Of a stretch of 64,000 nt of DNA, positions 27,846 through 39,958 are shown in pieces (position 1 is the stretch's first letter; each line of letters begins with the position of its first letter). The stretch comes from Annona cherimola (taxonomy: Eukaryota > Streptophyta > Magnoliopsida > Magnoliales > Annonaceae): assembly GCA_030490835.1 (NCBI GenBank), contig CM059973.1:88433641-88497640 (forward strand), in the 5' to 3' direction. Made by a program: the position numbers and the translations under genes. The notes below the pieces were generated by a model. That model did no database searches. It saw only the letters and a program-made list of their open reading frames with translations, and had not been told where the DNA came from.

Positions 27846-27849
27846 GAAA

Positions 27850-28084
27850 ATTTTTGATGCAAAACTTTTTTAAAATGTGAGAATTGACATGATAGGAATG
27901 AGGTAGTAATGATGAGTGAAGAAAATAAAGTTAAAGTGGATGAATAACTATGAGTAATTACAAAAAAATGATTAAAAAATAGAATAACACAGAAGACGTA
28001 AAGAAATGATAAAAAAAAAATAACCTAGTTCTGAAGAGCGAAAGGTTTTAAATTAACAAGTTTATGGGAATGCCGAATACACCA
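27850..28084. mobile_element. Tourist-like MITE T1, truncated
   Basis: Inverted T1 interior (TTGACATGATAGGAATGAGG, AATAAAGTTAAAGTGGATGA) ending CCGAATACACC. It directly abuts the element at 27095-27845. Confidence 0.5.
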
Positions 28085-29968
28085 TAAGTTAAAAATAATT
28101 TTTAATATAATGAACAACTTAGAAGTTAGAATATAAAAAATTAATAATTAGAAAAGTTCAACGGTTTAAATTGCATCCAGTATGATACATAAGAGAAATA
28201 CTCATGTAACTGTTCCTTGAATCATGCATGGCTCCACAGTCCTCGGGGCATAATTTCATCAATCAAACCTTGATTTGTTTTATCAAAACCTCATAATGAC
28301 AAAGTATTTTTCCCACAAAGTTCATAAATAAATTATTTTTTGCAACATTAATTAATAGTATTATTATATAAAAAAATGTAAAATCCCAAAAAAGATGGGA
28401 GGCAAAAGAAAATAGACCTAAAATAATTAACATCAAGAGGCCTAAGTAGCGATATGATTTGCTGATGTATGATATCATGCATTTAGTACCGTTGATTTGC
28501 AGAAATTAGATTATTTGACATTCAAATGGGCCGACCATAGGATACATTAGAAGATTGTGCATGTAATTAGCTGGTATGGGCCGTACGGCCAAACCTTTGA
28601 AACAATGCAGACAACATTAACGATATATTATTCCTGATTAGGTGCATGAGAAGCAGGGCAGAAAAATGATATAGAAACATCATGCATGACAGGTCCACGA
28701 AGTGGGCAGTTTCTATGATCTGGCCTAAAATTTAATTGGAATGGTTTAAAAAAATGATATTGTAGATGGATGTCAAATCAACAAATATATTATCGTTAAA
28801 TAAAGCGGGGTGGATCACCTAAATATTAATGAGCGTGACTTACGGGATCATTATTTAACAGATTTAGTGCCGCTAGATCAGGATTATACCCTTCTGGCCG
28901 GTGAGTTCCGGTGGCTACTAATTTTTTCAGGAAATCGCCGGTTCGATGTTCTTAAACTTGAATTCCGCTTTTATGTAACAGGCTATTTAGAAGCAAATTC
29001 ATGTAACCCGGAACGTTTTTCCTTTTTGGATGATTGATGTGAAATTCATTTAATTTATTTTATTCGACATTATTTTTTTAATTATAAAATTAAGTATCAT
29101 CTAAATTAGAAATGTGTATGAACTATATTTTACTTGAAATATATATTCATGTATAAATTATAAAAAATATTTGAAAATTTATTAATATATATTATAATAT
29201 AATAATACTTTATAGAATCATTTATTCACATAGTAATAATTATTTATTATATTAATTTTACATATTTTTATTAATCATTGAAGAAAATATATGAGATTGC
29301 ATAAAAATAAGGTTTTATAGAAGCAAAACTCATTAAAATTAATCCAGTTTGTGATTGGACCGATTCGATGAGAACTTTGCTGCTGCAACTGCTTATCTGG
29401 AATGATTGTCCGGTTAAATAACATAGATAGACCAGTTGAGCAACTGATTAACCAATACCGATGAATTATTTCAGTATTGCTCTTTATTTTAGTTTATTTG
29501 ATAGTTAAATTAAAAATTCAATATACTCAATTTGCTTAAAATCATTTATTTATTACAATATTAACAATTTTTTCGATAGAAGTTTTGCATGGGCCTCGCT
29601 TACTTAAAAATAGTATAATCATATATGAAGTCGCTTATTCACAGAATTGAAATGGTTCAATAATTTGGATAGAATTGAAATGGTACAATAATTTAGAGAA
29701 ATATTTATTTATATGGGAATAACATTTTAGATGGTATAAATGTTGACAACCAGTTTTGAAATAAATATATGAATCAAACATTGCACTCTTTTATTATTAT
29801 TAAATAAGATACACAAATATTTTTGACATAGATTGAGCTTGTTATTCTACTTAGACAAGCAATTCTAAATGCAAGGGATAGACTAGATTTTTAGTTATGT
29901 CGGCACTGTGAAAGTATTTTTTTTTAAGAAAAAATATAATAAGAACAACTACATTAAAGTTTACTTAT
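28085..29968. other. Intergenic, no gene seen
   Basis: Mostly AT-rich. A slightly richer open frame at 28810-29037 (75 codons) has no recognised domain, no neighbouring exons and no repeat match, so it is not called a gene. Confidence 0.35.
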
Positions 29969-30249
29969 GGGACCAATGCCATGTTTAGTAACATGTAGGC
30001 GTGAGAATTATGATTTTTCCATGGGATTTGATTTTCCAAAGTCAATCATTGTTCTATCAATCACATTATTTTCCTCGCTTGTACCCTTATATTCCAATTA
30101 TTTTATCTACCAACTACATATATTAAATCTATTTATTTTAATTATATCCTTATCATTTTCTATCAATCACATATTTTTCAAAATATTTTCTTTTCCATTT
30201 CTCACAATTTTCTATATTATTATAATTTTACACATGACCAAACATTCCA
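29969..30249. mobile_element. MITE family T2
   Basis: Starts GGGACCAATGCCATGTTTAG and ends ACCAAACATTCC. The interior shares TTTCCATGGGATTTGATTTT and CTATCAATCACA with 8143-8407. Confidence 0.55.
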
Positions 30250-31039
30250 TTTTAATTTTATTTGTGAAGGACTATTATCCGGCCACATGTTGTACATGCG
30301 GCCAAAATAGTAACTTCATCTAAGGATATTTGCTGCTGTGAGATAACATGGATGAAATGTACTTATAATGAGAGATCCAAAGAATAATAAATATAAAATA
30401 GTCGAATATTATTAAATAATGTTGGTTGGGGGAGAACGGAAAAATAAGAAAGTAAATATTTTTGAAAAGTATAAGAATAATATTATATAATAGAAGCAAA
30501 ATAAAAATAAATAGGATAATTATGTTATAAAATGATTAAAATAGGATAGTTAAATAGATAAAAGGTCAAATTATATTTTTGAAAAATATGTAAGAAGAGG
30601 TGAAAAATATATTTTCCACCCACACTTGTTATCAACCGGTTTTTTAATAATAATAATAATAATAAAGGAAAGACGTGTTTAAAAGGTGTACTTCTATTAC
30701 GTACACTTTGTCATGAGAACCATAAGTAAAACAGATGTATCTTTCAAATGGGATTATTATTTCCCTGTTAACACGGAAAAAAGACTATATTATTTTCCTT
30801 GTTTCGAAAAGTCAATTTCCGTGAACTTTGCGGGGAACGAATGAGGGAAGGTTCCAATGATGAAAATCAAAGAAAAAAAAAGAAAAAAAAAATCTTCGGC
30901 ACGCACTCACCGACGTGCCTTGACCTGATACTGCCTCGCACCTACTTCCAGAAGTCCATACAATCTAAACCGTCCGAATCATATGTCCCACTCCCACATA
31001 TTTTTCGTCCGGCCAAAAACACTATTCAGGTCCGTTAAT

Positions 31040-31620
31040 CTAGTTCTTGCAGATAAAGCGTGATATGTGGAGGCAGCTAATCTTCCTAAATCCTGATACG
31101 AGGTGGCGCCGCGGCGTTGTGGGCTCCAAAAGAATTTGTGGTCTTCCCATCGGCAAAAGGGCAAAGTCGTCTTCACACTCAGTCCCGTCGTCACCTGCTG
31201 CGGTTGAAAACACGCTAAAAGCCGCTGTAAAATAATAATAAAAAAACAGATAAATGAAAATCTCGTTCATCCCCCGCTTCTCTCTCCGACGGTCTTCTGC
31301 AATTCCTTAAGGCGGAGAGTCCTTACCGATTCGGCTTGGTTTCCTGCATATACGATGTTGAATCCGTTTTGGAGGTTTTCTCTGGCCTTTTTTGTTTTTT
31401 CCCTTCTCTTGCAATGCAAGATCAGCTGGATACTGGATATGGAAGCTAGCCTGCCGATCGATCGGCTGTTCAATCCAAAAAAAGCTCTTTAACAATTCTT
31501 CTTGCTTTCACCCCAGGAGCGGAGTTCCAGCTGATGACGATGCGGAAGAGCTGGGGAGGGTTCGACATCTGTGATGATCGGAATTGAGCTGAAAAACTGT
31601 AAAAAGGTACTCATTTCCGA
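31040..31620. other. GC-richer island, possible leader or first exon of an unknown or truncated gene
   Basis: It stands out from AT-rich flanks and has several overlapping open frames on both strands. On the plus strand the pyrimidine-rich CTTCTCTCTCCGACGGTCTT near 31279 and a run starting ATGACGATGCGG near 31535 would suit a 5' leader and a very short open frame. Nothing downstream continues it. No protein family was recognised, so this could be a captured or dead fragment. Confidence 0.25.
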
Positions 31621-31839
31621 GGTTCTGTGCAAGTCTTGAATCATCTTCTAACTGAAAATCCCGTCCTTTTGAACACAATCCAATGTTCTGGAATGAAGGT
31701 TCATACCATACCAGAACCTTTTCAATTCGTCTTCCATCTTCTTCTTCCAAGAGGATTTTTTTTTTTTTCCAAATTTTTTTTATTATTCGTCCATAGATCG
31801 AATTTTCCACGGTTTAGAATTTCGTTTTCATAGACCTTA

Positions 31840-33538
31840 AAACGCATGTCGAGCCAATTTTCTGATAACTAGGCGGCTACGGTCCATAAGGTTTGTTGGC
31901 CGTGTTGTACAGTCCTACCACCTACCCCGCCCGCCTATTTAAAGTCCCAACAGAATATAGATGGTACACTTTTTCTTTAGCGGAAGAATTCCACAATATC
32001 TTACGTTTCTTTCTTTTCAATCATTATATCTACTTTTCAACTATCATTGTCATATGTGAGAAATATTAAGCGATGCTCCAAAATGCGTCTCACTCATCAT
32101 GAAATTATAATCTATTCTATCTACTATATTTAGAATAATGTATGTATTTATCATATCAATTTTTATGCAAATCGAATATATGTATAAACTCCATTTGAAA
32201 ATTATAGAAATTCAACGTAATAAAATAATCTGATACAGATAACAATTTTAAAGTAGTTTTTTTAACATTTATACTTTTTAAAGTATGATTTATATATGAA
32301 TAAATGATTGTATAAAAGTTCATTACATTTAAATATATTTGAGGCTCGTTTTTTGGGCAACGATACTGCTATTTTGGTACATTTGCGTTGCACCGGAATG
32401 CTAGATGAGAAATATGAAAAATAATCAAGTGTACTTGGACTGCACCGTAATTGTGGACCCCACGTGATCATAAATAGAAAATCTATCCCGCCCATTGTAT
32501 TTAAAATTATTCATTTTATTAGTATATTAATTTTCATCTAAATTCAACATATGCATAGGCTTCATCTTAAAATGATATAAAATCAACGTAATACAATTAT
32601 TTAACATAAATATAAAGTTTAAAAGTGATACTTTCAACATCTAAATCATTTAAAGTATGATTTTTATGTGAATAAATAATCTAATAAACTATTATTATAT
32701 TCTAATATGTATAAGGCCATGTAGTTATGATCCGTTTGTAGATGATGGATTCTCTCTATATGTTCTTTTCTTTTCTGATCATCAATCTATTTTTTAAATG
32801 CATATCCAACTGCAGTTGACATATCTTGTCACTTTGCATTTATACGGTGAAATTTCTGCGAAATTTCCGTATCCATCAGGTAGGTGCACCCTTAGGCCCC
32901 CTTGCAAAAACTGAAAAAGAGACCAATTTTTGCACCCTTGCTGATGGTGGCATGTGAATTGCGCATTAGTTATTATCTTGCGTGCGGTAGATTTTTATTG
33001 TTATTGTTTTTTAATGCAAAAGTGTTTCTTTAAAACAAAAAAATGAACTCACAAAATAGATAGTTTAAAGCCATAAATTTCTTTCTAGAAAATTTAAAAT
33101 AAAATTCGGTTTCAAGAGGGTATAAATATACATTAGTATTATAGAAAATATTAGGAAATTATCAAAAGACTGCCTTTTGCCTTTTGCCTTTAGGATAATA
33201 GTGGTTAAGTTTCTATGATTCACAAGGTATGTGCTCGGTGCTCCAGCCATCCCATCCACAAGCACTTGCAAAGCCAGGTGCGCAACTGGCAACCAGGTCC
33301 CACGACGGACGTGATCGTATCGTATGACATCATGGCATTATGGCGGTGGCGTACTGGCATTGGCTTACGAATGCTTGGGTACGCACCACGCAGTCAACCC
33401 GCTTCTGCGGAACGAATATCTCAGCCTAAGTCCGCAACAGTATTGTATGAAAAAAAAAAGAGTCCGTAACAGTGTGAAATGGGGCCCCACCAAGCAATCC
33501 GAATTGCGGAAAATTACAGTGCAAATGACTGTCAGATG
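31840..33538. other. Intergenic, no gene seen
   Basis: AT-rich with a GC-richer patch at 33215-33500 just upstream of the CRK2-like promoter region. No coding or repeat identity was recognised. Confidence 0.3.
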
Positions 33539-33539
33539 A

Positions 33540-34128
33540 GCGGTGAAAGGCGTTTGAATGCCCGTTTCCTTTCACATTTGAGCGGCCTGATCTCAACCGT
33601 TTACTGATCGAATTAATTTTTTATTTCTTAATCAAATAAACGAGGCTGCATACAATTGGAATCTCAAATTTTATATAATCGTCTGGGCAACATAGAAGTA
33701 TTAATTATATCTTGCCTGTCGATGTATAATAGATAGGAATGTTCTTTAGACATAAAGAATGAATCCAACGAATAACTAGTAGTTGAAGCGATTGACTTGG
33801 AAAATTCAAAACAAATACAAAATACCCTTGTAAAAAAGTATAAAACACGTCTACTATGATTAATATAATGGCTTAATTGGTTAATTTATTAGGTCTAAAT
33901 AATTTTTTTATGTTGAGAAATATGTTTAATTATTAATGCAAGTATCAAATTGATAAAGCTTTTTAGTTTAGCAGCCAAAACCGTAATTTCGAAAATACCA
34001 AGTGTAAGCGGCTTTTCAGGTGGCGAGCTATCCGGGGCCGCACTTCCGGGCTTCAAAAACCAGCGGCTGGTGAGAGGCGTTTGAACGCCCGTTTCAGTTC
34101 AAATACTGAGCGGCCAGATCTCAGCCAT
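33540..34128. promoter_or_regulatory. Duplicated ~60 bp block upstream of the CRK2-like gene
   Basis: The block at 33540-33600 recurs at 34068-34128 in the same orientation. Shared words are GAGGCGTTTGAA or its near match, GCCCGTTTC, GAGCGGCC and GATCTCA. The second copy ends about 190 bases before the start codon, so it lies in the promoter or 5' UTR. A regulatory role is inferred only from position and repetition. Confidence 0.5.
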
Positions 34129-34321
34129 CCGCCCCATCTACGCCCAGTGGATGGACGGTTAAGATGATTCTGTTTTACGTCGCCTCTCTGTGCATGAAAC
34201 CATGAGCCTGCCATTGCCCGACTCTTTGCGTTTTCCATTTCTCACTGCAGAAACTCTCTCCAGCAGGTGAGGCTTAGAATCAAAGACCCGAGTTGCAAAG
34301 CACCTCCCAAAATCCATCAAT

Positions 34322-37300
34322 ATGCAGAGATTTTTCCTCCTCATCTTCCTCTTCCTCTTCTCACTTTCTCTCTCGGCGAAAACAGTCCACGGAAATGCAA
34401 GAACGCAAACGGTTTCGATCACCTGCAATAACCAGCTGGAGCACAACACTACCATCTACGTCCGCAACTTCGTGGCCACCATGGACAACATCAGCACCCA
34501 GCTTCTCACCGCCGACTACGGTGTCTCCACAGTCGGCTCCGGCCTCGACACCAGCTACGGCTTGGCCCAGTGCTACGGCGATCTTTCCTTTCTCGACTGC
34601 ACCTTGTGCTACGCGCAGGCGCGTACTATACTCCCCAAGTGCTACCCTTTCAACGGTGGCCACATTTACCTCGACGGCTGCTTCATGCGGGCCGAGAACT
34701 ACAGTTTCTTCGATGAATATCTGGGGCCCGCTGACACCGTCGTCTGTGGGAATGCAACGCGAAAGGGGCAGCAGTTTATGGAGTCTGCGAGGCGGGCTGT
34801 GCTGCAGGCGGCAGGTGCTGCGCCGGGCAGCAGCGGCTATGCGACGGCTGCGGTGCCCGTTTCTGGGACCGTGAATCAGTCGGCGCACGTGCTGGCGAAT
34901 TGCTGGAAGACTCTGCCGCCGGCCTCGTGCAAGACCTGTTTGGAGAATGCGTCCGCGGCAATCATGAGCTGCTTGCCCGGCGCAGAGGGGCGAGCTCTCA
35001 ACACGGGCTGCTTCCTGCGCTACTCGGATACCGATTTTTTGAATCCCCAACCAAGCAGCAATAGTGGGGGCTCCGGAGGTAATTAGCTTTTGCAATTCCA
35101 CTAAATCATTGAGATTTTCTCCTGTTTTTGCTCATTCATCTGAAGGATCGGGGCTGTTGGGGCCTTGCCTTCATTATTCGATCTCATTAGTACCTATTTA
35201 TGTAATTCAGTCAGTTAAGTTCATAAAATGGGCATTTTTCTTTCTCATCTCTAAGCCCGATAGAGGTTTTTCCCTCTCTATGTGAATTGAGATGCTATTG
35301 CTGTTTCTGTCACTGCTGTAGATATTGGTATTGTCGATTATTACTACCTATTGCAGGTGCTTTATATGACAACGTCTCTTTGTTTTAGCCATTATGGCTT
35401 CTTGAGAATGTGGCAAAGGATTCAAGAACAGTACTTGAATGTGTCACTCAATCACGTCTACCTGGGCTGCCTTTGCTCTGTTGCTCTTATAGGCAACCGC
35501 AATGATAACTTGTTTCCATGTTGTTGGGGCTGGTGCTGCCATTGAGCATTCCTCTAGAATGAGGCGTGGGGCCCAAATTTCATTTAGAATTTGTGTAATT
35601 CGATGAAGTTGGTTGCAATCACACTATGACAGTTGTTAGTATTGCTATTGACATGCATCTTGACATCTGTAAAAATCATTTGTTGAAAGCCTTGTTATCA
35701 TAGTTTTTCTGAGCCTTGGATACTAAATCACAGACCCCGATCATGCTGAAAACCTGCTCTCTGAATTACAGGCAACATTACAGTGATGGTGGTTGCTATA
35801 TCGAGCTGCATGGCTGTTGTTCTAGTGGTCATAGGCATTGGTTTATATATATGGAAGCGCAGAAGAATACAACGGAAAAGGAAAGGTAAGGAGTAAGGGC
35901 GACCAAAGGAACTTGGCTGAACAAGGGAAACCTTTTTGCTTGTTTGCTAACATGAGCTTCCATAATTTATTATGACGTTTTTTTTTAATATATCGGAATT
36001 ATGACGGTGTTTTGGATGCACTGTCATGAAGTTGGCCACTGAACACAAAACAAATATGTGTGGAAATTTCTTTTCACTGCTATGCCTTTTACCCACCTAA
36101 GGAGTGAAATTCTTTGATTTAATGTCAGGAGATCAAGTTATTATTTCCGGCCTAGCAGAAAGTTCTAATCTTGCCCGACAGAGGCTTCAGTAGGGTCTTC
36201 CTCCATGAGAACTTAGTAGTAACTCTTCTAAAAATTATATTTTTAGTTGATTTTCAAAATTCAAATCATACATTATATTTAAAGTATTGTTTTGACCGCT
36301 AATAGTAAAATTCATACAGATGAGATGTTATTACAATATCAAATAATTAAGTAAAAATTATAAAAAAATATATACTTATTATGTAAAAATAAGATAACAT
36401 AATTTTAGTAACATAGAAAGACTTTGTTACACTTATCCAGTTAAAATACATATATACGTTTTTCAGACTACATAAATTATATCACGTGTTATTTATATCT
36501 AAAACTATATCCACAGTTGAAATTCTTCAATTACATTTTATTAATTAATATAATCTGATTTTTATGATTTGGATTATTAACTAATAACTATAAAAATTAT
36601 ATTTTAAATCTAGTGTATGGTTTGATTTTCGAAAAACAACAAGAAATTACATTTTTTGGAGTTGGGGCGAGTTCCTACTGAAGCCCCTCTCACATATTAC
36701 AGTATGTATGCATCAGTTCACAATATCACAGACGGATGACAACCAATGACCTAGAGCTAATGAACTCTAGTTATGTTTTAAGTTGGTTTTGCAAATGATA
36801 GTAGAGCTCCTATCTTCTCAGACCAGTCTGAAATCACCTGTCTGAAATCCGGTGTTTTGACCAGCCCAAAAATGTATTTTTTTTGTTTTTTTGAATTTTT
36901 TTTTATAAATATGTTGATTTAGTTATATTTAATCTGTAAACCAAGTTTTACCATTTTTGGATATGTATATATATTCATTTTAGATTTTTAAATACATGAG
37001 TATTAATATTTACGTCATTTTCCAGATTTCAGACGGGTCTGAGAAGATCAGCCAGCATGATAGTAATAGCAAGTCTTGTCTAGCTTGTTTTCATCAAAAA
37101 AAGAAAAAAAAAGAAGTGTTGTCTAGGTTGGTGTTATAATATCGCTGCATCTTAATACATCGTTTATTTCAAAATACAGGTACCTATGATGCTATGAAAA
37201 TGGCATCAATCCTCAGAAACAGTAGCTTGAATTTCAAGTACTCCACACTTGAGAAGGCCACTGGATCTTTTGACCTAGCCAACAAGCTTGGTCAAGGAGG

Positions 37301-39309
37301 ATTTGGGAGCGTTTACAAGGTAACTTCCTTTTTTTTTTTTTTTTTGGATGTAAAGTAACTTCCCTTTAAGAATACCATTTTCTCCACTAATGTAGGTGCT
37401 GTTTAAGTGCGTTTTTCCTTGTATGGTCAATGCAAAGAGTTAGAAATCCATCCAATGTTTGAGTGTCACATGTTCGCTAAATAGGTAGAATGAATTCAGA
37501 CCTTCAGACTAGATTAGTTTACAACATAGGGCAAGCGGATGCAGCTTACCAGATGGATGGCCCGGATATACCGCTTAAAGTTCACTGTGATAACTATTAA
37601 AGCTGCATCTTCTGCATTTTCCTTTTTTCTGATGCTCAAGGTTTGTCTATTGACAGGGGGTCTTGGCTGATGGAAGAGAAGTTGCTGTGAAGAGGCTGTT
37701 CTTCAACAATATACGTAGAGTTGCTGATTTTTACAATGAGGTGAACATAATCAGCAGTGTCGAGCACAAGAATCTGGTCAGATTGTTGAGCTGTAGCTGC
37801 GATGGTCCTGAAAGTCTTCTCATCTATGAATTTCTTCCAAACAAGAGCCTTAATAACTTCATCTTTGGTATGCTATTGCTTCATACTGAACAAGAACTAC
37901 TATTGAAGTGTACAAAGATGCAAAATATACTGTTGGGACAGTTTGGTAGACTGTCCAACGAATTTGATTACTTTTGCATTTTTCCTATTGGACATGGCAA
38001 TCTACCTTGTTGGTCGGGTATAAAGAGGATTGCTACATGATTCTGAAACACTGACAGTAGTCATAACCCGCAAGCAGGCCCACTAAAAAGCTAGACCGTC
38101 ACTACATGTTTTCAGTTCAACTAGTGCTGTTTTTCATCATTTTATCGCTAGAATATCGGAATTAGTTTAAAGTGTTCAACAAATGAAGTTGTTGGACTAG
38201 AATTTCCTGTTTCTAATGTATACTCTACGCAAGTGAAGGACTCTTATTGCTATGTAACAGATCCAAACAAAGGCATGGCTCTAACTTGGGAGAAAAGGTT
38301 CGACATTATAATTGGAACTGTCGAAGGATTGGTTTATCTGCATGAGAATCCCAAGGAAAGGATCATTCACAGAGATATAAAGGCCAGCAACATTCTTTTA
38401 GATTCGAAGCTCAAGGCAAAGATAGCAGATTTTGGATTGGCAAGGTCATTCCAAGACGACAAAAGCCATATCAGCACTGCAATTGCTGGGACATTGTAAG
38501 CCTTTCTATTTGTCCCCTTTGAAGTAGAATCACCAGGAAAACGTGGCACGCTATTCTAGCTGCTTTTTTCATGATTTATCAAGCATGTATACATGTATGT
38601 GCAGGGGATACATGGCTCCAGAATACATAGCACACGGGCAGTTAACAGAGAAGGCTGATGTCTATGCTTTTGGTGTGCTCTTGTTGGAGATTGTATGTGG
38701 AAAGCAAAACAACAGCAACGCCAAAATAACTGATTGCGCAGACAGCCTTGTTATATCGGTAATTTCCCTCTTCGATTTCCAAATTCTTTTTTTTTTTTTT
38801 TTTTCATGAATTGTTTTCTAGGGTGTAAATCTCAATTATTAGTTCCAAATTGCCAATTTTCAGTGGATGCGGGTAGGGTTATGCAGTAACAAACATACGA
38901 GGGAAAAACCTAAAATCTTTTTCCATCACATGCATCATGTAACACCTTTGCTTTCAAAATTGGGTGACAGGCATGGAAGTATTTTCAAGCAGGAACAACG
39001 GAGGCTCTAATTGACCCGAATCTAATGCTGGACAACTACGAAAATAAGGAAGAATTGAAGAGCCAAATTCTGAGGGTTGTACATGTGGGGCTCTTGTGCA
39101 CCCAAGAGATCCCATCACTGCGACTCTCAATGTCGAGGGTCTTGCGAGTGCTCCTGGACGAGAATGAACAACCCCCCACCCCCACCAGTCCACCATTTGT
39201 GGATGAGAGGACCATGGAACTGAACTACACATGCGAGGATCCCCAGTACCCTCTCAATTCAACTTACTCCATTGCCCATATGTCCCACAGCTCTTTCTAT
39301 CCAAGGTGA
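34322..39309 (+). CDS. CRK2: CRK2-like cysteine-rich receptor-like kinase, complete
   Basis: Seven exons: 34322-35078, 35772-35885, 37180-37319, 37657-37867, 38261-38495, 38605-38758 and 38971-39309. They join in phase to 650 codons including TGA. Order: signal peptide; two DUF26 domains with C-X8-C-X2-C ([26 protein letters not shown]); transmembrane helix at about residues 257-277; kinase with [26 protein letters not shown] and GYMAPEY; and a C-terminal tail with [11 protein letters not shown]. The protein would sit in the plasma membrane and phosphorylate Ser/Thr in stress or immune signalling (family knowledge). The sequence [30 protein letters not shown] and the tail match Arabidopsis CRK2, also 649 residues, as I recall it. 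Intron 2 carries a Mutator-type MITE. It faces away from the CRK3-like paralogue. Confidence 0.93.
36804..37056. mobile_element. Mutator-type MITE in CRK2-like intron 2, 9 bp TSD
   Basis: ATGATAGTA flanks both ends (36795-36803 and 37057-37065). Just inside the ends the inverted repeats read ATCTTCTCAGACCAGTCTGA on the left and ATCTTCTCAGACCCGTCTGA on the right. The body contains the M1-like TTTTACCATTTTTGG. It lies wholly within intron 2 and does not touch splice sites. Confidence 0.8.
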
Positions 39310-39958
39310 AATCTGAGAACGGAAGGTTCGATTCCAACCCGGTCACTGCCCTGCATTGTTGATGGACAACTGCTTGCTTTCAATTGGGTAGCACAGATTC
39401 ACCATTGATGAGCTTTCCTTTGTATCTCACATGTATCGCTGGGAGAGTGGATTATTGATGGTAGTTATGACATAGTTGAAGTTTAAAGACCTCGAATGGG
39501 GTCACTGAAGAAGCATTTCTCTCACAGCTGAATAGTTAAGAATGTAAGAGAGTTGTACACAGGCTGTAAAATATGCAGGAATTTTGAGTTTTTAGACGCT
39601 GCCTATGTATTGTGTTTACTGTTTGCATACAACCAGTACACCCACCATATATCTTCGCAGCCCCATCTTCATTTCACAAGAAGTGTCAACTGGGAAAGGC
39701 CAAGGTGTTTCGTTGCATGAAATTTGCAATAGCATGAAATCAGAAACAAAATATTGCCCCTGACCTTGAAATGAAATGTCCTAATTATTTGTCTTGAAAA
39801 GCCTCATAATTATGATGAGATGAGTTCTTTGATTTGCCTTTAAACATTGTAATGTAATGATACAAAAGAAGATATGAGGAAAAACCACGGTTAAGATTTT
39901 TTAAAGGACACCATGAAAGCATGGAGAAATGTAAGCAATATTTATGCAATTTTTTCAC
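39310..39958. other. Shared 3' region between two convergent genes
   Basis: This 649-base gap separates the CRK2-like stop codon from the MenG stop codon, which face each other. It must hold both 3' UTRs and polyadenylation sites. No other gene was seen. Confidence 0.6.

Noticed and set aside
28810..29037. 75-codon open frame with mixed composition
   Set aside because: Too short to judge, with no domain, neighbouring exons or repeat evidence.
30640..30665. AAT microsatellite as a CRISPR-like or regulatory array
   Set aside because: Simple trinucleotide repeat with no spacers. CRISPR arrays are not expected in a plant nuclear genome.
34361..35101. Long antisense open frame (246 codons) opposite CRK2-like exon 1
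   Set aside because: It is the mirror of a GC-rich, well-supported DUF26 exon. The sense strand has signal peptide, both Cys motifs and correct splice phase.
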